This document shows, one piece after another, positions 23,025 to 35,277 of a stretch of 64,000 nt of DNA; the stretch's first letter is position 1; every line of letters begins with the position of its first letter. Below the pieces are notes generated by a model. It was not told the DNA's origin, did no database searches, and worked only from the letters and a program-made list of their open reading frames with translations. Source of the stretch: Marsupella aquatica (taxonomy: Eukaryota > Marchantiophyta); the NCBI GenBank assembly GCA_973895155.1, contig OZ316899.1:6324001-6388000 (forward strand). Reading direction: 5' to 3'. Position numbers and translations under genes: made by a program.

Positions 23025-24498
23025 TGGTGGACCTTGCCACCCAGCGCCCTCACCAATCCCAACACTTGCGCCTAAGTGCCCTTGGTGCCCGAACGCCTCC
23101 ACGGAATACCTTGAGCAAGCATCCAAGTGCCTCTAGCACCACCTGCGGCCACTCCCATATGAAGCCGCACTTGCTCACCTACACGACCGCTACTCAACGG
23201 TCCTCACTGTCTGCACAAGCAACCAAACACCTTGGTAAGTAACCCCTCCAGATCTAGAACTCGCCAAGTCTAGCATCCTAACTCAAGCTCAATAGACGTT
23301 GGTAAATAGGTCAGCGATAGGTCCTCCCGATGCCATAAGCCGGAACCAGAACCCATGCCCACTGTCCGTCCAGGATAGCTCCTTCCTTGGGCGTGGCCCG
23401 GGTTCCCCCTCGTACCTATCCATCGCCAACTGACCGCAGGACATGCTCATGGCCCAAATAGCATAGCTTGTCCTAAATCTTGTCTCAACACGCCGGGACC
23501 AGAATGGCCCCAACTCTAACAACCGCTCCCGGTTTTCCCCACTGATGGTCTAGGGACCGAGCGCCCTTGGGACTCAGCCTCCATACCTACTTGGCCTTGC
23601 CTCCCCAACGCAAGCTCCCTTGGGAGGCTGAACGCGGCTTGGCTGCTGTTCAGCAGGATTTGGCAAGCGGGTGAGCTAACACCCACAAACCACGAGAACC
23701 CATGGCACCCCCGGACCCATCTGAGCTCAGGAGGACGTAGCCCTCTTCAAGAGCTTTCCAACGAACCCAAGAAGTCCTCCAATGGATTTCCCGTTGGGAA
23801 GATATCGCCATTTCCGTTTGGCGGTTTCCCTTAGTGTCGCGACCTTCGCGGCTCACGACTTCGGCTCGCCCTTGGCCCCCAGGGAGACACCACTCCCCTC
23901 ATATATGTTTCTGGGGACCTGCCACCCCCGGACCAGCTTTGGTCCCTAAACATTTGGCCCCCAACCCGGATCCCATCGCGCATAATGGGCGCGCCACCAA
24001 CTGGCAACGCCCATAACTTTCTTGATAGGCATCCGCAAGCAGAGTGCCTTAGCCCGTTGTGACCGGGCCAACCCAGTGCTCATGCCTAGGCCTTCAGGTT
24101 TGATCGCCGCTCGGGGCCCCCGACCGGCCCAACCCGGATCAGGCCACAACTTGCGCCCCAAGCGTCCGTTGCCAATGGCATCAACTCCATTGGCCTTGGG
24201 CCAAGGGGAGCTCACTCCCAAGCCCTCAAAACTCAAAGCCCATCCGACAGTCCGGACGGCCATCCTTGAGCCCGACCCATTTCCCCTTGACCCAACCAGC
24301 CATAGGCTAGTCCAAGTCCTTAGTGTGTGTCCCCAGCTTGGCCCCTTGCCTCGCCAGTGCCACGTCTCATTGCCCACAAGTCTCCCCATGCTAAGTTCTC
24401 CCCGGATGGCCTATCCGGGCCTGGACCATAAGGGAGCTCGGCGTCGGAGTCAGCGACGCCGGAGCTAAGTGTTAAGGTAGTCAAGTTACGCGACTTGA
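23025..24498 (-). repeat. 5' LTR of chromovirus (about 1.47 kb)
   Basis: Direct repeat of 16269-17322, containing the 441-base segment missing there (23658-24098). The right end reads CGACTTGA where the other LTR has CGACTTGCA. Confidence 0.9.
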
Positions 24499-25449
24499 GT
24501 ACACATACAAATCAACAATCCACCAAAGTAAAGGAGCGTGGTTTAACCTACAGATTTAGCTTCAACATTGAATGACAAAGGTGACCAAGAAATTGGAAAA
24601 GGAGCAGAAGTTATTCACCCCCACCTCGAATCAATCCCCTGAATTTGGCCACCAAATTGTGCACCAAGTCTTGCACTCTTCGACTGCGCATGCCTCACCT
24701 CCAACCTCCAGGATTGTCAGTAGTGGGATTTGGGCTAATCAAATGTGATGCGCAATGGGATGCAAAATTGTCGAGAGTGGTTTGGTGGAGCTGGTGCGCC
24801 TCACCTCCAAATGCGGGATTCAAAATCATCTAAGTGTTTGGAAAGAATGACAAGAGAATCTTGAAGTGACCAAGTGAGGGCAATTTGCGCGCAATGACCT
24901 TCAACAGGGCCCAAAAGAGACAAACAAATTAAATGTGGCTTAGCCAACACGCACCAAGTACCCCCACCACGCCGGGAAAGTTGTGTCAAAGGATGTGACT
25001 CATGTGAAGGACATCACGCGAAAGCAACAAGTTGGCCCCACAACTTGTGAGGTGGCCTTTCATAAATTAAAAGTCGCGTTCAAAATTCAAAATGGGAGAA
25101 GGATGCTTGTCTTAAACTAGATCCTGTTCACATGGGCACGAAAATGACGGCTTAAGCTCATAATGGCTACCCCTTGAGTCACGCATTAGTGATGGAATAA
25201 TGATTATTGAAAAGTCCTTAGTCACTTCAAGATTGTGTAATCCTGGCCACACATGAGCCTTGGAAGTCCTTGGACATGAAGTCATTTCCCCTAGTCCTTG
25301 GGGCCTCCTTTGGTACCCCTCTAGCTTGCTTTTGACCCTTAGCTTGATGTCACGTAATATTGAAAAATCAGAAGGTAACTAGCTCAATGTGGAGCTGAAG
25401 CGCCAGTGATTACAAAGCCACATTTAGTTGCTCTCAACTTGTGCCAACT
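24499..25449. other. Non-coding spacer
   Basis: About 950 bases between the chromovirus and the LINE fragment. No gene or element ends recognised. 25302-25337 is an inverted match to 411-446, so at least part is a dispersed repeat family. Confidence 0.5.
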
Positions 25450-25870
25450 GAATATTGATCATCAGCAAGATCATTAGCCACTGTTACCCTTAGTACGGGG
25501 GAAATTTGAATTCTTGACCATCCCAGTGCAACACAGACTAGACGGTATTAGTGGGTGCCAGTCACTTAAGAAATGTTTGTCAGGTTTCTTAGGTATGAAT
25601 TTAATGATCCCTTCACAGATCCTAGCATCCAAACCACCCATAAGCCAGAACTCTTGTATCATATCCACCCAGTCCTGTCCAAGGAACCCCCAGCATGCTC
25701 AATAGACCTCCGCTGTCAATCCATCAGGTCCGGGTGTTTTGTCACACAGCAGGAGCCACAGCACATCCTTCACCTCCTGGTAAGATTGGAGCTTCTCCAA
25801 TTTTAAAATTGTGGCTCCAGAGAGCACAAAGCTGGTGTTGCTCAACAATCAAACTCTAGCCACTTGTCTC
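25450..25870 (-). mobile_element. Non-LTR retrotransposon (LINE) fragment, RT start
   Basis: The minus strand encodes the entry of a LINE reverse transcriptase: EVKDVLWLLLCDKTPGPDGL (about 25775-25715), then WVDMIQEFWLMGG and EGIIKFIPKKPDKHFLSDWH, matching the KTPGPDGxT and xIxLIPKK..xxDxRPI motifs of plant L1-type elements. A TGA (near 25698) where the family usually has Trp or Tyr and the lack of the YADD region make it a dead 5' fragment of ORF2. It abuts the gag-pol remnant of the next element near 25870. Confidence 0.8.
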
Positions 25871-25874
25871 CTCT

Positions 25875-27707
25875 CTATCTCCACTTCAGAAAGGGTCTCA
25901 GGTGTATATAAGGTGTCACAAAAGCGGTCCTCAGTGACAGGGGCTTTGCTGCTAGAACCAGAAGACATGGAATCAGCCGCATCTTCCTTCCACGGCTTTT
26001 TTTTCTTGGTAATCCCCTCCCACCTTTGCTTCCTTTTGGTGGCTCTAGTGGACACACGGTAACAATCGACATCAACCTCTTCTTTGGAATAATTGGACAG
26101 GGCGTCTGCTTCATTGTCAGAAGGTGCAAATTCCCCTTGTGCTTCTTCACGCCATCCAAGTCAATATGATTTACCTGGGCTCCTCCTGGCATAGTTCCTG
26201 CTGGCAGTACCTTTGGTGCGGGTTTGATAGGTACAGCAGCCATCCCGGCTAACCAAATAGGGCATTGGGTAAGTATATGCCCTTCTCCTTTGCAACCCAT
26301 ACAAAGCTTGACAGGCTGACCATCCGCCTTCTTCCTTGCATTGGTGCACTCCCGGGAGAAGTGACCTGGTTGACCACAGTTGTAGCATGCTACAAATCTC
26401 TGAATATTTGGTTGTGGAGGTGTAGTTGGATTTTGAATGATGCGTGGATACATCTCCCCTTCATTGGTTCTCAATGCTCCCCACAAAGAGGTGGGTCGGT
26501 TAGCCAAATCTTGGGCTCCGGCCTCACTAATGCCAAACACACTATCTGCGGCATCTCCAAGTATGTACTCCACCTCCAACTCTCCTATTGTTCCCTTGGT
26601 TATCAATCGAACATGCTTTGTACCATGCTTTGGACAGACATCCTTGTGATGTCCGGTGGTATAACAGTGAGCGCACCATACTGAGGTGTCATCGGCTGCC
26701 TCCCTCTTCTTTGGCTGGGAGTTGGCTAATAACGTCTTTAACTGCTCTGTGATCGCTGTCAATTGATCCGGAGATGCTTTCTTAGGATCAACCTTGGTTC
26801 TCACCTTCTCCACAGCCTTATCCTTCTTTTTGAATTTCTTTTTTTTACTCTTTTCATCGTCCTTTGAACTGGAAGATGTTTCAGCCTTACTGGTAGCATC
26901 CTCAGAGCTGCTACTCCCCTCCCTGGCTTTCTTGGATCGCTTTTTCTTTTCTTTTTTCTTGCCCGATCCCTCTTCAAAAGATGAGTCCTCAGATTTATAG
27001 TGTTTTTTCCTGCTCGTGATATTTGCATTGATGTAAAGCTGAATATCACGGATTACTTCTGCTAGAGATTCTGGATTCCCCTTCCGAATCGCAAAGCTCA
27101 TCTTCTATGGTAAAGCATTAACCAACCATTGCAACTGCATTTTGTCTGATGCATTGGTCTTGGTTCGCCGTACCAATTTGTGGAATCGTTGCAATTTTTT
27201 TTGGAAAGACTTGTTCTCCTTGAATTGAAGCCGTCCTAGCTTCAACATTGCCAATTCGAATGTCCCAATGGGACGGAATTCTTTGACAAATAGTTGCTTA
27301 AAGGTGATCCACTCATTCTGCTCTCCGGGTTCCAAATTAGAGTACCACGGTTGAGCCTCACATTTAAACAACCCAGGTAAGATCTGCATCTTGATAGCAG
27401 ACTCTCCATTAGCCGTTGCCGTACCATCAAACTCCTCGAGCCAGTCATCCGGATCCTCCTCGTGCTTTCCATGAAATGCCTTATAATGGATTCGTGATCT
27501 CTGGCTGAGCCGTTGCGCTGCTCGACCACCAAATTGTGGCTCACCCATTCCAAGTACTGGTGAACTGGGTTGGGTACTGGGCACTTTGCTACTCAACAGA
27601 TCCCCTTCTTCACTCACCAGTTCCTCTTTGAAAGCACTTTGCAACCCGCCGTTGCTGGTTACAACCTTCACTTTCCGTGACTCCTTCCACTTTTGAATTT
27701 GCTGCAA
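25875..27707 (-). pseudogene. Gypsy gag with three zinc knuckles
   Basis: The gag domain (FHGKHEEDPDDWLEEFDG, ITFKQLFVKEFRP, FHKLVRRTKT) is followed in the same frame, after TAG at 27105-27107, by a Lys/Ser-rich linker and three CCHC-type knuckles: CAHCYTTGHHKDVC, CYNCGQPGHFSREC and CMGCKGEGHILTQC. A frameshift near 26100 leads into a segment like the gag-pol junction of other gypsy elements (VSTRATKRKQ). RT and later domains are absent because LINE sequence begins. Three knuckles is more than the usual one or two. Confidence 0.85.
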
Positions 27708-27800
27708 CTGCGATTCTTCCCTTTGTGTTGCTCGACCTTCCCTTGGTGTGAATTAGTTCATCACCTATCCTTGTGCAGCACACAACTCACAAGTAAGAAT

Positions 27801-27819
27801 GCCCCCTCCATCTAGCGCC
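27801..27819 (-). other. Primer-binding-site candidate (shared 19-mer)
   Basis: GCCCCCTCCATCTAGCGCC on the + strand; the minus strand reads TGGCGCTAGATGGAGGGGGC when one flanking base is included. The same 19 bases occur at 46377-46395 in the other long-LTR element, at the equivalent place 10-13 bases inside the 5' LTR. Both elements are otherwise diverged there. Confidence 0.6.
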
Positions 27820-28843
27820 AAAAATATGGTGCGTTTCCCAACCCTCTAACCCCAAGAACCGGCCATGAACCCCTACTTATGGTCGGCTTATGGTGGTTTG
27901 GCTGTCATTCGGCTTGGATACGTGGTCTACTCTCGATCCACACTATGCTAGACCGATTCTTTCACCGAGCTTGCAAATTGTGTATTGCTGAGATGCCTAA
28001 TTCTCAATTGACTTTGTCGGGTATGTTTGTATTTCGCCCCCGGAATGTACCTCTACGGCTTAATCTCTTAAGCCGGCTGAAGGTTTTTCTCAGACCGACT
28101 CAACCCACACTTTAACCAACAAAATACTCTCAATCCTCACTTTTCTCTCAGAGTTTGATTTGGAAGTCTCCAATCAAGACAATGCGATCGTATAGCTTCG
28201 CAGTCGCTCTATCTGACTCAAATCGATCAAGCGACAAGTATCACAACACACAATGCCATGACTGCAAGAATTTGCAAACTAGGTAACAAGGCCAACTCAA
28301 TTCAAACAATTGCACATAAATAGAAATTGTGGTTTACTGATAATCCACGGTCTAGATTTTAGCCGAGAGGTTATGCTAGTAATACAGACTTTACACTAGA
28401 ATCTTGACTAAGAAAAAGCCCCCCGAGCCACGCTGCCCAGGTTTTTATCCTTGCAGCGCGTCCAAGGGAATCGTCGGAAATCCAAACCACAAATCACGGC
28501 CTTCCACCACAAAATCCAGCTAATTAACTAACACCTAACATATTTTGACTTAACCCGGAACCTTGCAGGAACTGCGCATCTAATACAACCTAAGCCGACA
28601 GGGCGCTACTTGCCCTGTCCCATCCTACAATGGCTGCGCCCTTCTGGCCCAAGCCCTTCTCCTACCGCCGCCACGTCCTCCTTCCAACCGATGATTGGCC
28701 CTCCTTAATTGTCAAATGATCGGCGGTAGGCCCGAATCTTCCGACTCTGCACCTTCTCTTGCCATTGGCTCCGGCTTGATCCCTTTGGCTTCCTCGACCT
28801 CGGGTTTTGATTTATCAGCCCCGGCATTGGCAGCAACATCTTT

Positions 28844-30766
28844 CTAGGAAATGGCTTGGATAGCGTTGGCCTTTACTTCCTCAATCCAAGCCTGCTCTCC
28901 AATCCGTTCGGTATCGATCTTCCATGGCTTTACATTCTGGTAGTCCATGGTGGCTGTACCGGTGTCTGAACCTGTTACCGCAGCTCCAAGTTCATCGGCA
29001 TTACTTATCTCTACCACGGCTGCCTTTGTAGCAACAGTCCCACAAATGTGAGCGGCCATACTCTCAACCTCCTCTGGAGTGGCCTCGAGAGGTACCCTAG
29101 TAGTACCTGCTAGCCCCATGAATGTTTTGGCCAGATCTGCTACCAATTGCATTGCCTTACCCCCAGTTACTCTTGACAATATAGATGTCGGCTTCGGCAC
29201 TTCAGTATTTCCGGCTACCACGCCACTAGCGGGAGACCGTCCAGTTGGTGATCCGTGCCTGGCTTTGGCATACTTCCGCAACTTCTCTGTTTGATTATCT
29301 GCACGCCTCTGCAAGCCGATCATCTTGTCTTTGGCCTCCTCCAGCTCTTGGGATAAATCCTCAACTTCCTCATTGAGCCGATGCGCCTCCTCTTTGGCCG
29401 TCTTGAGCTCCTTGTTTAAGATCTGCACAATCTCAAACTCTTGCTTATCCAAAGCGGCTCTCTGGGAATCGTTGATGCTTTCCAACTTTGTGAACTCATC
29501 CGTCCATGCTTGCTTTGTCCGGTTATCTCCTCCTGTAGCTCCTTGCATATCTGTTGAACTCGGCTCAGGTGATCATTGGCCGTAGTGCACGTGGCGTCCT
29601 CATGCTTCTCTCGCATGGCCTCCAACCGGTCAAGTAACTTGTCATACTTCCTTTGGGCTTCTGCCAAGGCTTTCTCGCTTTGGGTGGCCTGGTCCTTTGC
29701 CGTCTTTCTGAGCCTCTTGACTTGGAGATTTAGACCCTGTACCTCTACTTTTGAATCAACTAACTCCAACTCTACCTTTGTCAAATTTTCCTTGATCTGC
29801 TGGTTATCCAATTGGTAGTTTTCCACTTGGTTGTTTGCCACCTCCAATTCCTGCTGCTTAGCCAAGAGATCCTGCTGAGCTTGTTGATCAAACTTTGTCT
29901 TAGCAACTTCGGCTTCCATGGAGCGAAGCCGAGCGATTACCTCTTATTTCTTTAATTGCTCCAACGTCATTGCCTCCTCCAACCTTGTTTGGTCAGCCAT
30001 TTCCTTTCTAAGAAATGGTCCGGATTCTAACTCATTGCCGAAGATTTCTAAGGCTAGCAGTCCACACATGTCTCCATACTCCCTAGCCCGATCCGTCACA
30101 TATTTTGACCTGCCAGGTGATACTGGCATCTGCCAACAAGGCCGTTTCTCCCAAGCTTCTGCCCGTAACTGATTGAAGTCAATGAGAGGCACGACTTGCT
30201 TCTCACTAAGCCATTTTATTTCCTCCGGCCAATCACCGCCTGGTAGTTGCCGTTCCTGTATGTCATTTTGGGCCCTCCACTCGTCGAGTTTCTCCTTGAA
30301 ACTTGCCTCGGCTTCCTTCATTCGGTCAAATTCCAATGGTGTCACGTCTAGCGGCGGAGACTCCGGGGTTTTTTGATCCTCCGGCTTGCCATAAAAGACT
30401 GAGGGAAGTCTTCTACAAAACCTTCCCAACGTTCTCACTCCTGGCACCGGTCTCTCCCCATGATCAACATAATCATCGTCGTAGTCATCCACATTAACCT
30501 GACTACCGAGCATGCCGGCCTCTTCTACAAAGCCCCCAATCTCCTCCACTGCGTATTGTTGGGCTGCCACTGGTTGATTTACCTCCACCGGTTCCTCCAC
30601 TCGGGCCCAACTAGAAGCTCTAAGGACTGGCCTCTCCTGACTACGGCCTCGGCTTCCGTCTTCTGACTCCGAATCCACTTGCTCATCTCGTTTTGTTCTT
30701 TCTTTGGCAGTCATTTTCCTCTCTACCAGTTGAATACCTGCATATGGCTTATTACGAGTAGGCCGT
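28844..30766 (-). pseudogene. LTR-encoded ORF, C-terminal part
   Basis: Continuation of the frame at 36612-35278 after the inserted gypsy element; across the CCGT duplication the frame is kept (NPLRR then PTRNKPYAGI). It has an acidic linker, then a globular segment, then a coiled coil of about 250 residues rich in Gln, Glu and Leu (29919-29300), and an acidic tail to the stop at 28844. Lesions are TAA at 29944-29946, in frame and compatible with CAA to TAA, and a frameshift near 29545. The layout, globular N half and coiled-coil C half, matches the LTR ORFs at 39886-42538 and 47305-49959. Function unknown; a structural or gag-like role is a guess. Confidence 0.6.
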
Positions 30767-31480
30767 TGTCGCAAGGACTTAAAGTTAGGGGCTCCTTGGG
30801 CAAACTACGCGTTTCTGGCTACGATCAGGATAGGTGACAAGCACTTTTTGGAGCGAACTCACTCCTTTATATTTTTTACTTTTCTCACGAAGGTTACAAT
30901 AGGTGCCCTCGAGTAAGCTTGCCCGCAAGAGTCTGGTAGCTGGCCCTACGATGGGCCGCTACCTCTAACTTGTCAGGTAGAACTCCTCGAGTGACTAACT
31001 ACTCAAAATCTGACGGAAGAACTATCCTCCTTAGCTCACAAAACCAAAAACTCGACTAGCTACTCCACTAGTCTAAAATAGCTCGCACGGAACTCGGGCC
31101 TGGACCAACAAGGCCCCAAACTCGAGAAATCCTCGCCTGGATCAACAAGACTCTAAACTCGAGAAATCCCCGCCTGGATCGACAAGACTCCAAACTCGAG
31201 AAATCCCCGCCTGGATCAACGAGACTCCAGACTCGAGAAATTTCCCGCCTGGATTGAAAACTCACTCGGAACTCCAAAACCGCCGCACAACAGTTGAGTT
31301 CCGCAGAACAGAGCGGAACTCATAGAATGCAACTCAACAGATCTCAATAGACAACCGCCAACCTCAATGAGCCGAGGCTCAAGTCTTAAGTAGCATCGGA
31401 AACCCAACCATCCAACCTGAGCCAGCTGCCAGCAGCGAGGCTCATCCAAACTCCAAGCCTGGTGACTCACCCAAACACGG
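30767..31480 (-). repeat. Truncated 3' LTR with 37-bp tandem repeats
   Basis: Matches 34436 to about 35146 with many substitutions. Within it the word CTCGAGAAAT recurs at 31121, 31158, 31195 and 31232, an exact 37-base period. Short frames that translate these repeats are not genes. Confidence 0.88.
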
Positions 31481-31974
31481 AACATGAGGGACAGTAAAGA
31501 TGACCATCGGTGTCACCTTACTCGGATCCGCACAACCAATCTCCTCAATCAAAAATGAGAATGCCTTGCCATGCTCCATTATCATCTTTCGAAATGCCAC
31601 TTGCTCCACCTCCGTAAGTAACCCATCCGAACCAATCTTAAGCTTTGCCAAACTCTCTTGGGTAAACTTATGCCCTATCCGATCAGTTGGCCTCAGCCTT
31701 GGTTCCAACCTCGCTCAATCCATGACTCCATTGCATCGTCCGACAAAGGTATCGCCGCCGGCCTCACCTTCTTGTCAACCGTCTTGTATTTGGTACTCGA
31801 GTATACAAGCACGGCCATAGACGAGTACTGCCTTTCCAACTCCTTCTCCAGCTTGTCCCTTCCCAAGTTAGACTCCACACATTTGAGTGGCTCTTCCTCT
31901 CCATTATCCATCATGTTTTCCCCTTCACAAGGAGCTAAGGAACGAGCACTCCGCCGATCCACTCTTTTGAGCAA
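31442..31974 (-). pseudogene. Gypsy pol remnant (start of RT region)
   Basis: Two overlapping minus-strand frames. One holds STKYKTVDKKVRPAAIPL (near 31800), typical of the protease-RT linker of this gypsy type. The other holds GHKFTQESLAKLKIG and VTPMVIFTVPHVPC (31660-31490). Coding stops at the junction with the truncated LTR. A frameshift near 31950 separates it from the gag-protease frame, and another lies near 31700. Confidence 0.8.
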
Positions 31975-34395
31975 AGTGCCAAGTTGTTTTCCGGACCTGG
32001 ATCAGAGTCGGCACTCTCAGTCCTCAACCCCTTCCTATTCCTCTCGTTTCTAGGTAAAACAGCCAGAAATTGAACCACCTCTTTCCCATCTTTGCTCCGA
32101 ACCTTCACCATGAAGGTAGTATCATCCAGAACCTTCATCTCCATCCTCCATTCAGTGATGAACGGCATGCCCAGTATCACCGGAAACGACAAGTGCTCAT
32201 GAACAAAAATGTTACAAGCCTGCTTGACATTCTCGAACTTCACCATCACATTTGGACATCCGCCCCAAAGATAGTCCTTCATTGAACTCACCGAGTTCAC
32301 ACTCCAAAGCAACTCATTGTCCACCGGCCAATTCCCCTTTTGAAACACCTTTGGATCCATCAAGTTCATCTCCGAGCCAGTATCAATGAGCGCCCGCACC
32401 TTGCCTTCCATTCCTTCCAACTGGCACTCGCTCTCCTGACTTGCTCGAGCCCAGTATCCATCTCGGTAAGCATAACCGTTTCCTTTCATTGAGCCCATGA
32501 CATGAATGGTCCTCGACTGCGCGGTAATGCTTTCCCGTTCTCCCCCTTCGGTCGGGTCCCTGTTTGCCATAGACTCAGCTTCGCTTCCGGTTCCCATGAG
32601 CTCCTCTTCCGCATCAAAGAACTCATCATCCAAGTTCATGAGCTCCTCTTCAAGGGACTCGACCCTCTTTGGTTCCCCCAAGTCTGACTCTTTGGGGCCA
32701 GCAAGCTTACTACCTGAACCCATGGACACCCCAACAGTGTAAGTTCGGAAACTCCCAATTTCCGTCTTGCCAGCCTCCCCCATCAAGGTGTGAGGGCCCT
32801 CTTTGTAAATCCGTTTCCTCTTGGATCTCTCCAAGATTGCTTCCTGGATCTCCCGCCTCATACTGCCAAAGAACTCGGCGTTGGTAAACCCTTGAGCCTG
32901 TTGGCTCCAGAACTTCTCAGCTACAACCTCCGGGTACATGGCCTGGTCCATGTCCTTGCCAAGCACCTAGCCCGGGTCCTTCCTGATCAATTTCCCTTTT
33001 TCCGGCTCTTTCTCGCTCATTTCCTCTTCTTCGAACCTAACCCTCATTTCCTTGTCTCGAGTATCCCGCCTCTCTCGTTCCCCTGATTGAGACGGAGTGT
33101 CATCCTCATCGGTTTTCTTCCTTTTTGACTCGACCGAGGCATCCCAACTAGCCCCAACCTCAATTATTATTGCATTGATCAGCACCGGGTCACTCCATCC
33201 GGATCTCTCTCGCACCAGATCTGCCAAGCGCTTGTAAAACTTGTCCGTTTCCGTCACGGGGCCATCCAACTCCACATTGTAAACATTTGCTTCCAGGTGC
33301 GAAGAGGACGCCTCTTCGACTCGCTTCCCAGCTCGCTTCTCAGCCAAAGCCTTCATGCCTCCCTTGTTGGAGTTGAATGGAATCGGCTCCTCAATATCGG
33401 CAAACAATATCTTTTTCTGACCAACTTCACCGATGAACTTGATCAGCCTTTTATCCGCAGCTTCCCTTAGGTCTAGGCACTCCCGTTTGTCATGCTCTTT
33501 GCTGTCGCACCACATGCATGGCCAACTCTGCATCTCTCGCTTCCTCTTGGGAGCACTCGCAACCCTCGGTTTTGGATTCTTGACCGCATGTGCCGCCAAG
33601 ATCTTCAGGTTTTGCATCACTTCTGCGAGATCATCCACCGATGGTTTGATCTCATCCTTTGCTGGTTCTCGCTTCCCTTTCCTCAATATCGGTTCCGGCG
33701 GCCTTAGGTCGAGAATGGTAGCCTCCTTGTCTAGCTCTCGCCGCCGGTGTCGATTGCTCACTCTCGACACCGCTTTCTCAACTTGGTTCCAGTCGTTAGA
33801 CAAGGTAACTCTCGAAGGTTCCAACAGCTCCATCGCGTTCTCAAGCTCCTCTCGAAGGTCCTCATTGGCTGCCCTCAAGAAGAGCGTCGAGCGCTGCAAC
33901 TCGATGATTCCCACATCCCGCTTCGGTAACTAAGACACCCTTCTCTTGAACTCCCTTAGGAGCTCTTGCGGCCCCTTCAGCTTCTTGTTCCTGTCATTCA
34001 CCCAATCCAAGAAGGTAGCCTGCGTGACCCGATCAGCATCCTCCGCTTGGAACTCCTCTTTCATCTTCTGGTCGAAGTCATCCCAGCCCTCAGCTGACTC
34101 AATGATGGTCCGCACCGTCCAACTCAACTCCTTCTCAACCAGCACCATGAACTCTTTCATGGCTGTCCCTTCGTCCAACTTGTAGACAACTGCTTCTGTC
34201 AAGTAAGACTTAAGGTAGCTTGTCACATTTCTCCCATCGAACTGCCCATTTGCCTTCAAAACCTCTTGGAGACACCGAGTAGTTCTATTCGCTTCCCTGT
34301 TTGCCCTTTCCAACTCAAGCTCTTCCTTCCTTATGGTTCTCATCATCGACATGACGATGTTCGATATCCGATTGACTTTGTCATAGTCACCCATC
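31935..34395 (-). pseudogene. Gypsy gag-protease frame with two TAG stops
   Basis: One continuous phase from near ATG 34395 to 31935, broken only by TAG at 33930-33932 and 32967-32969. The gag part includes a domain ending ATFLDWVNDRNKKLKG and a CCHC-like knuckle CMWCDSKEHDKREC (near 33500). The protease part has VRALIDTGSEMNLM (near 32395-32355) and VILGMPFITEW (near 32170-32140), which corresponds to the ILGxxFL element of retropepsins. Both TAGs could come from CAG. A frame also extends upstream into the LTR to 34481, but the LTR-external ATG is a better start. Confidence 0.85.
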
Positions 34396-34435
34396 TCATC
34401 CAATCGCCCCAAGGAATCCCCAGTATGGTTGCCAA

Positions 34436-35277
34436 TGTTGCGAGGACTTAAAGTTAGGGGCTCCTTGGGCAAACTACGCATTTCTGGCTGCGATTGGGAC
34501 AGGTGACAAGCACTTTTTGGAGCAAACTCTCACTCCTTTATATTTTTTACTTTTCTCACAAAGGTTATAATAGGTGCCCTCGAGTAAGCTTGCCCGCAAG
34601 AGTCTGGTAGCTGGCCCTACGGCGGGCCGCTACCTCTAACTTATCGAGTAGAACTCCTCAAGTGACTAACTACTCAAAATCTAACGGAAAAACTATCCTC
34701 CTTAGCTCACAAAACCAAAAACTTGACTAGCTACTCCACTAGTCTAAAACAGCTCGCACAGAACTCGGGCCTGGGCCAACGAGGCCCCAAAATTGAGAAA
34801 TCATCGCCTGGATTGACAAGACTCCAAACTCAAGAAATCCCCGCCTGGATCGACAAGACTCCAAACTCGAGAAATCCCCGCCTGGATCAACGAGACTCCA
34901 GACTCAAGAAATTCCCCGCCTGGATCAAAAACTCACTCAAAACTCCAAAACCGCCGCACAACAGTCGAGTTCCGCAGAACGGAGCGGAACTCACAGAACG
35001 CAACTCAACAGATCTCAATAGACAACTGCCAACCTCAATGAGCCAAGGCTCAAGTCTTAAGTAGCATCGGAAACCCAACCATCCAGCTTGAGCCAGCTTC
35101 CAGCAGCGAGGCTCATCCAAACTCCAAGCTTGGTGACGACGAGTCACCCAATCACCAAACCTCAATCCAACCAACCAAGCAGCCCCTCCGAGTCAGCATG
35201 CACACAACCCAACCAGGAGGCCTCGCCCATCATCCCCTATAAAAGCCATTCTTGAGCCAAAATCTTTCGGCACGACA
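34436..35277 (-). repeat. 5' LTR of the deleted gypsy element (842 bp)
   Basis: The + strand runs TGTTGCGAGG...GGCACGACA. It contains the same 37-base repeat family (about 34780-34930) as its partner. The target copy CCGT follows at 35278-35281. Confidence 0.88.

Larger units (their letters stand above)
16269..24498 (-). mobile_element. Chromovirus (Ty3/gypsy with chromodomain)
   Basis: Minus-strand element with LTRs 16269-17322 (3') and 23025-24498 (5'), an initiator-Met primer-binding site, gag with a zinc knuckle, protease, RT-RNase H, integrase and a C-terminal chromodomain, the defining set of chromoviruses. Flanks read AGTAG on the left and AGTAC on the right if the terminal CA of the right LTR was lost, an imperfect 5-bp target duplication. 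The coding region is broken by several stops and frameshifts, and integrase has lost its catalytic Glu, so it cannot be autonomous. Confidence 0.93.
30767..35277 (-). mobile_element. Internally deleted Ty3/gypsy element
   Basis: Minus-strand element inside the LTR ORF of the 27830-36963 LTR. LTRs: 34436-35277 (5', 842 bp) and 30767 to about 31480 (3', truncated). Flanks share CCGT (30763-30766 and 35278-35281). Removing the element plus one CCGT rejoins the interrupted frame exactly, so the duplication is probably 4 bp. RT, RNase H, integrase and the start of the 3' LTR are deleted, with the junction near 31475-31485. The pol start resembles a gypsy type I know from bryophytes and fungi (VTPMVIFTVPHVPC). 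Confidence 0.88.

Noticed and set aside
31068-31485. Repetitive minus-strand peptide frames in the gypsy LTR
   Set aside because: They translate the 37-base tandem repeats of the LTR and have no coding signature.
35236-35250. TATAAAA word on the + strand in the 842-bp LTR
   Set aside because: The element is on the minus strand, so this box has the wrong orientation for its promoter.
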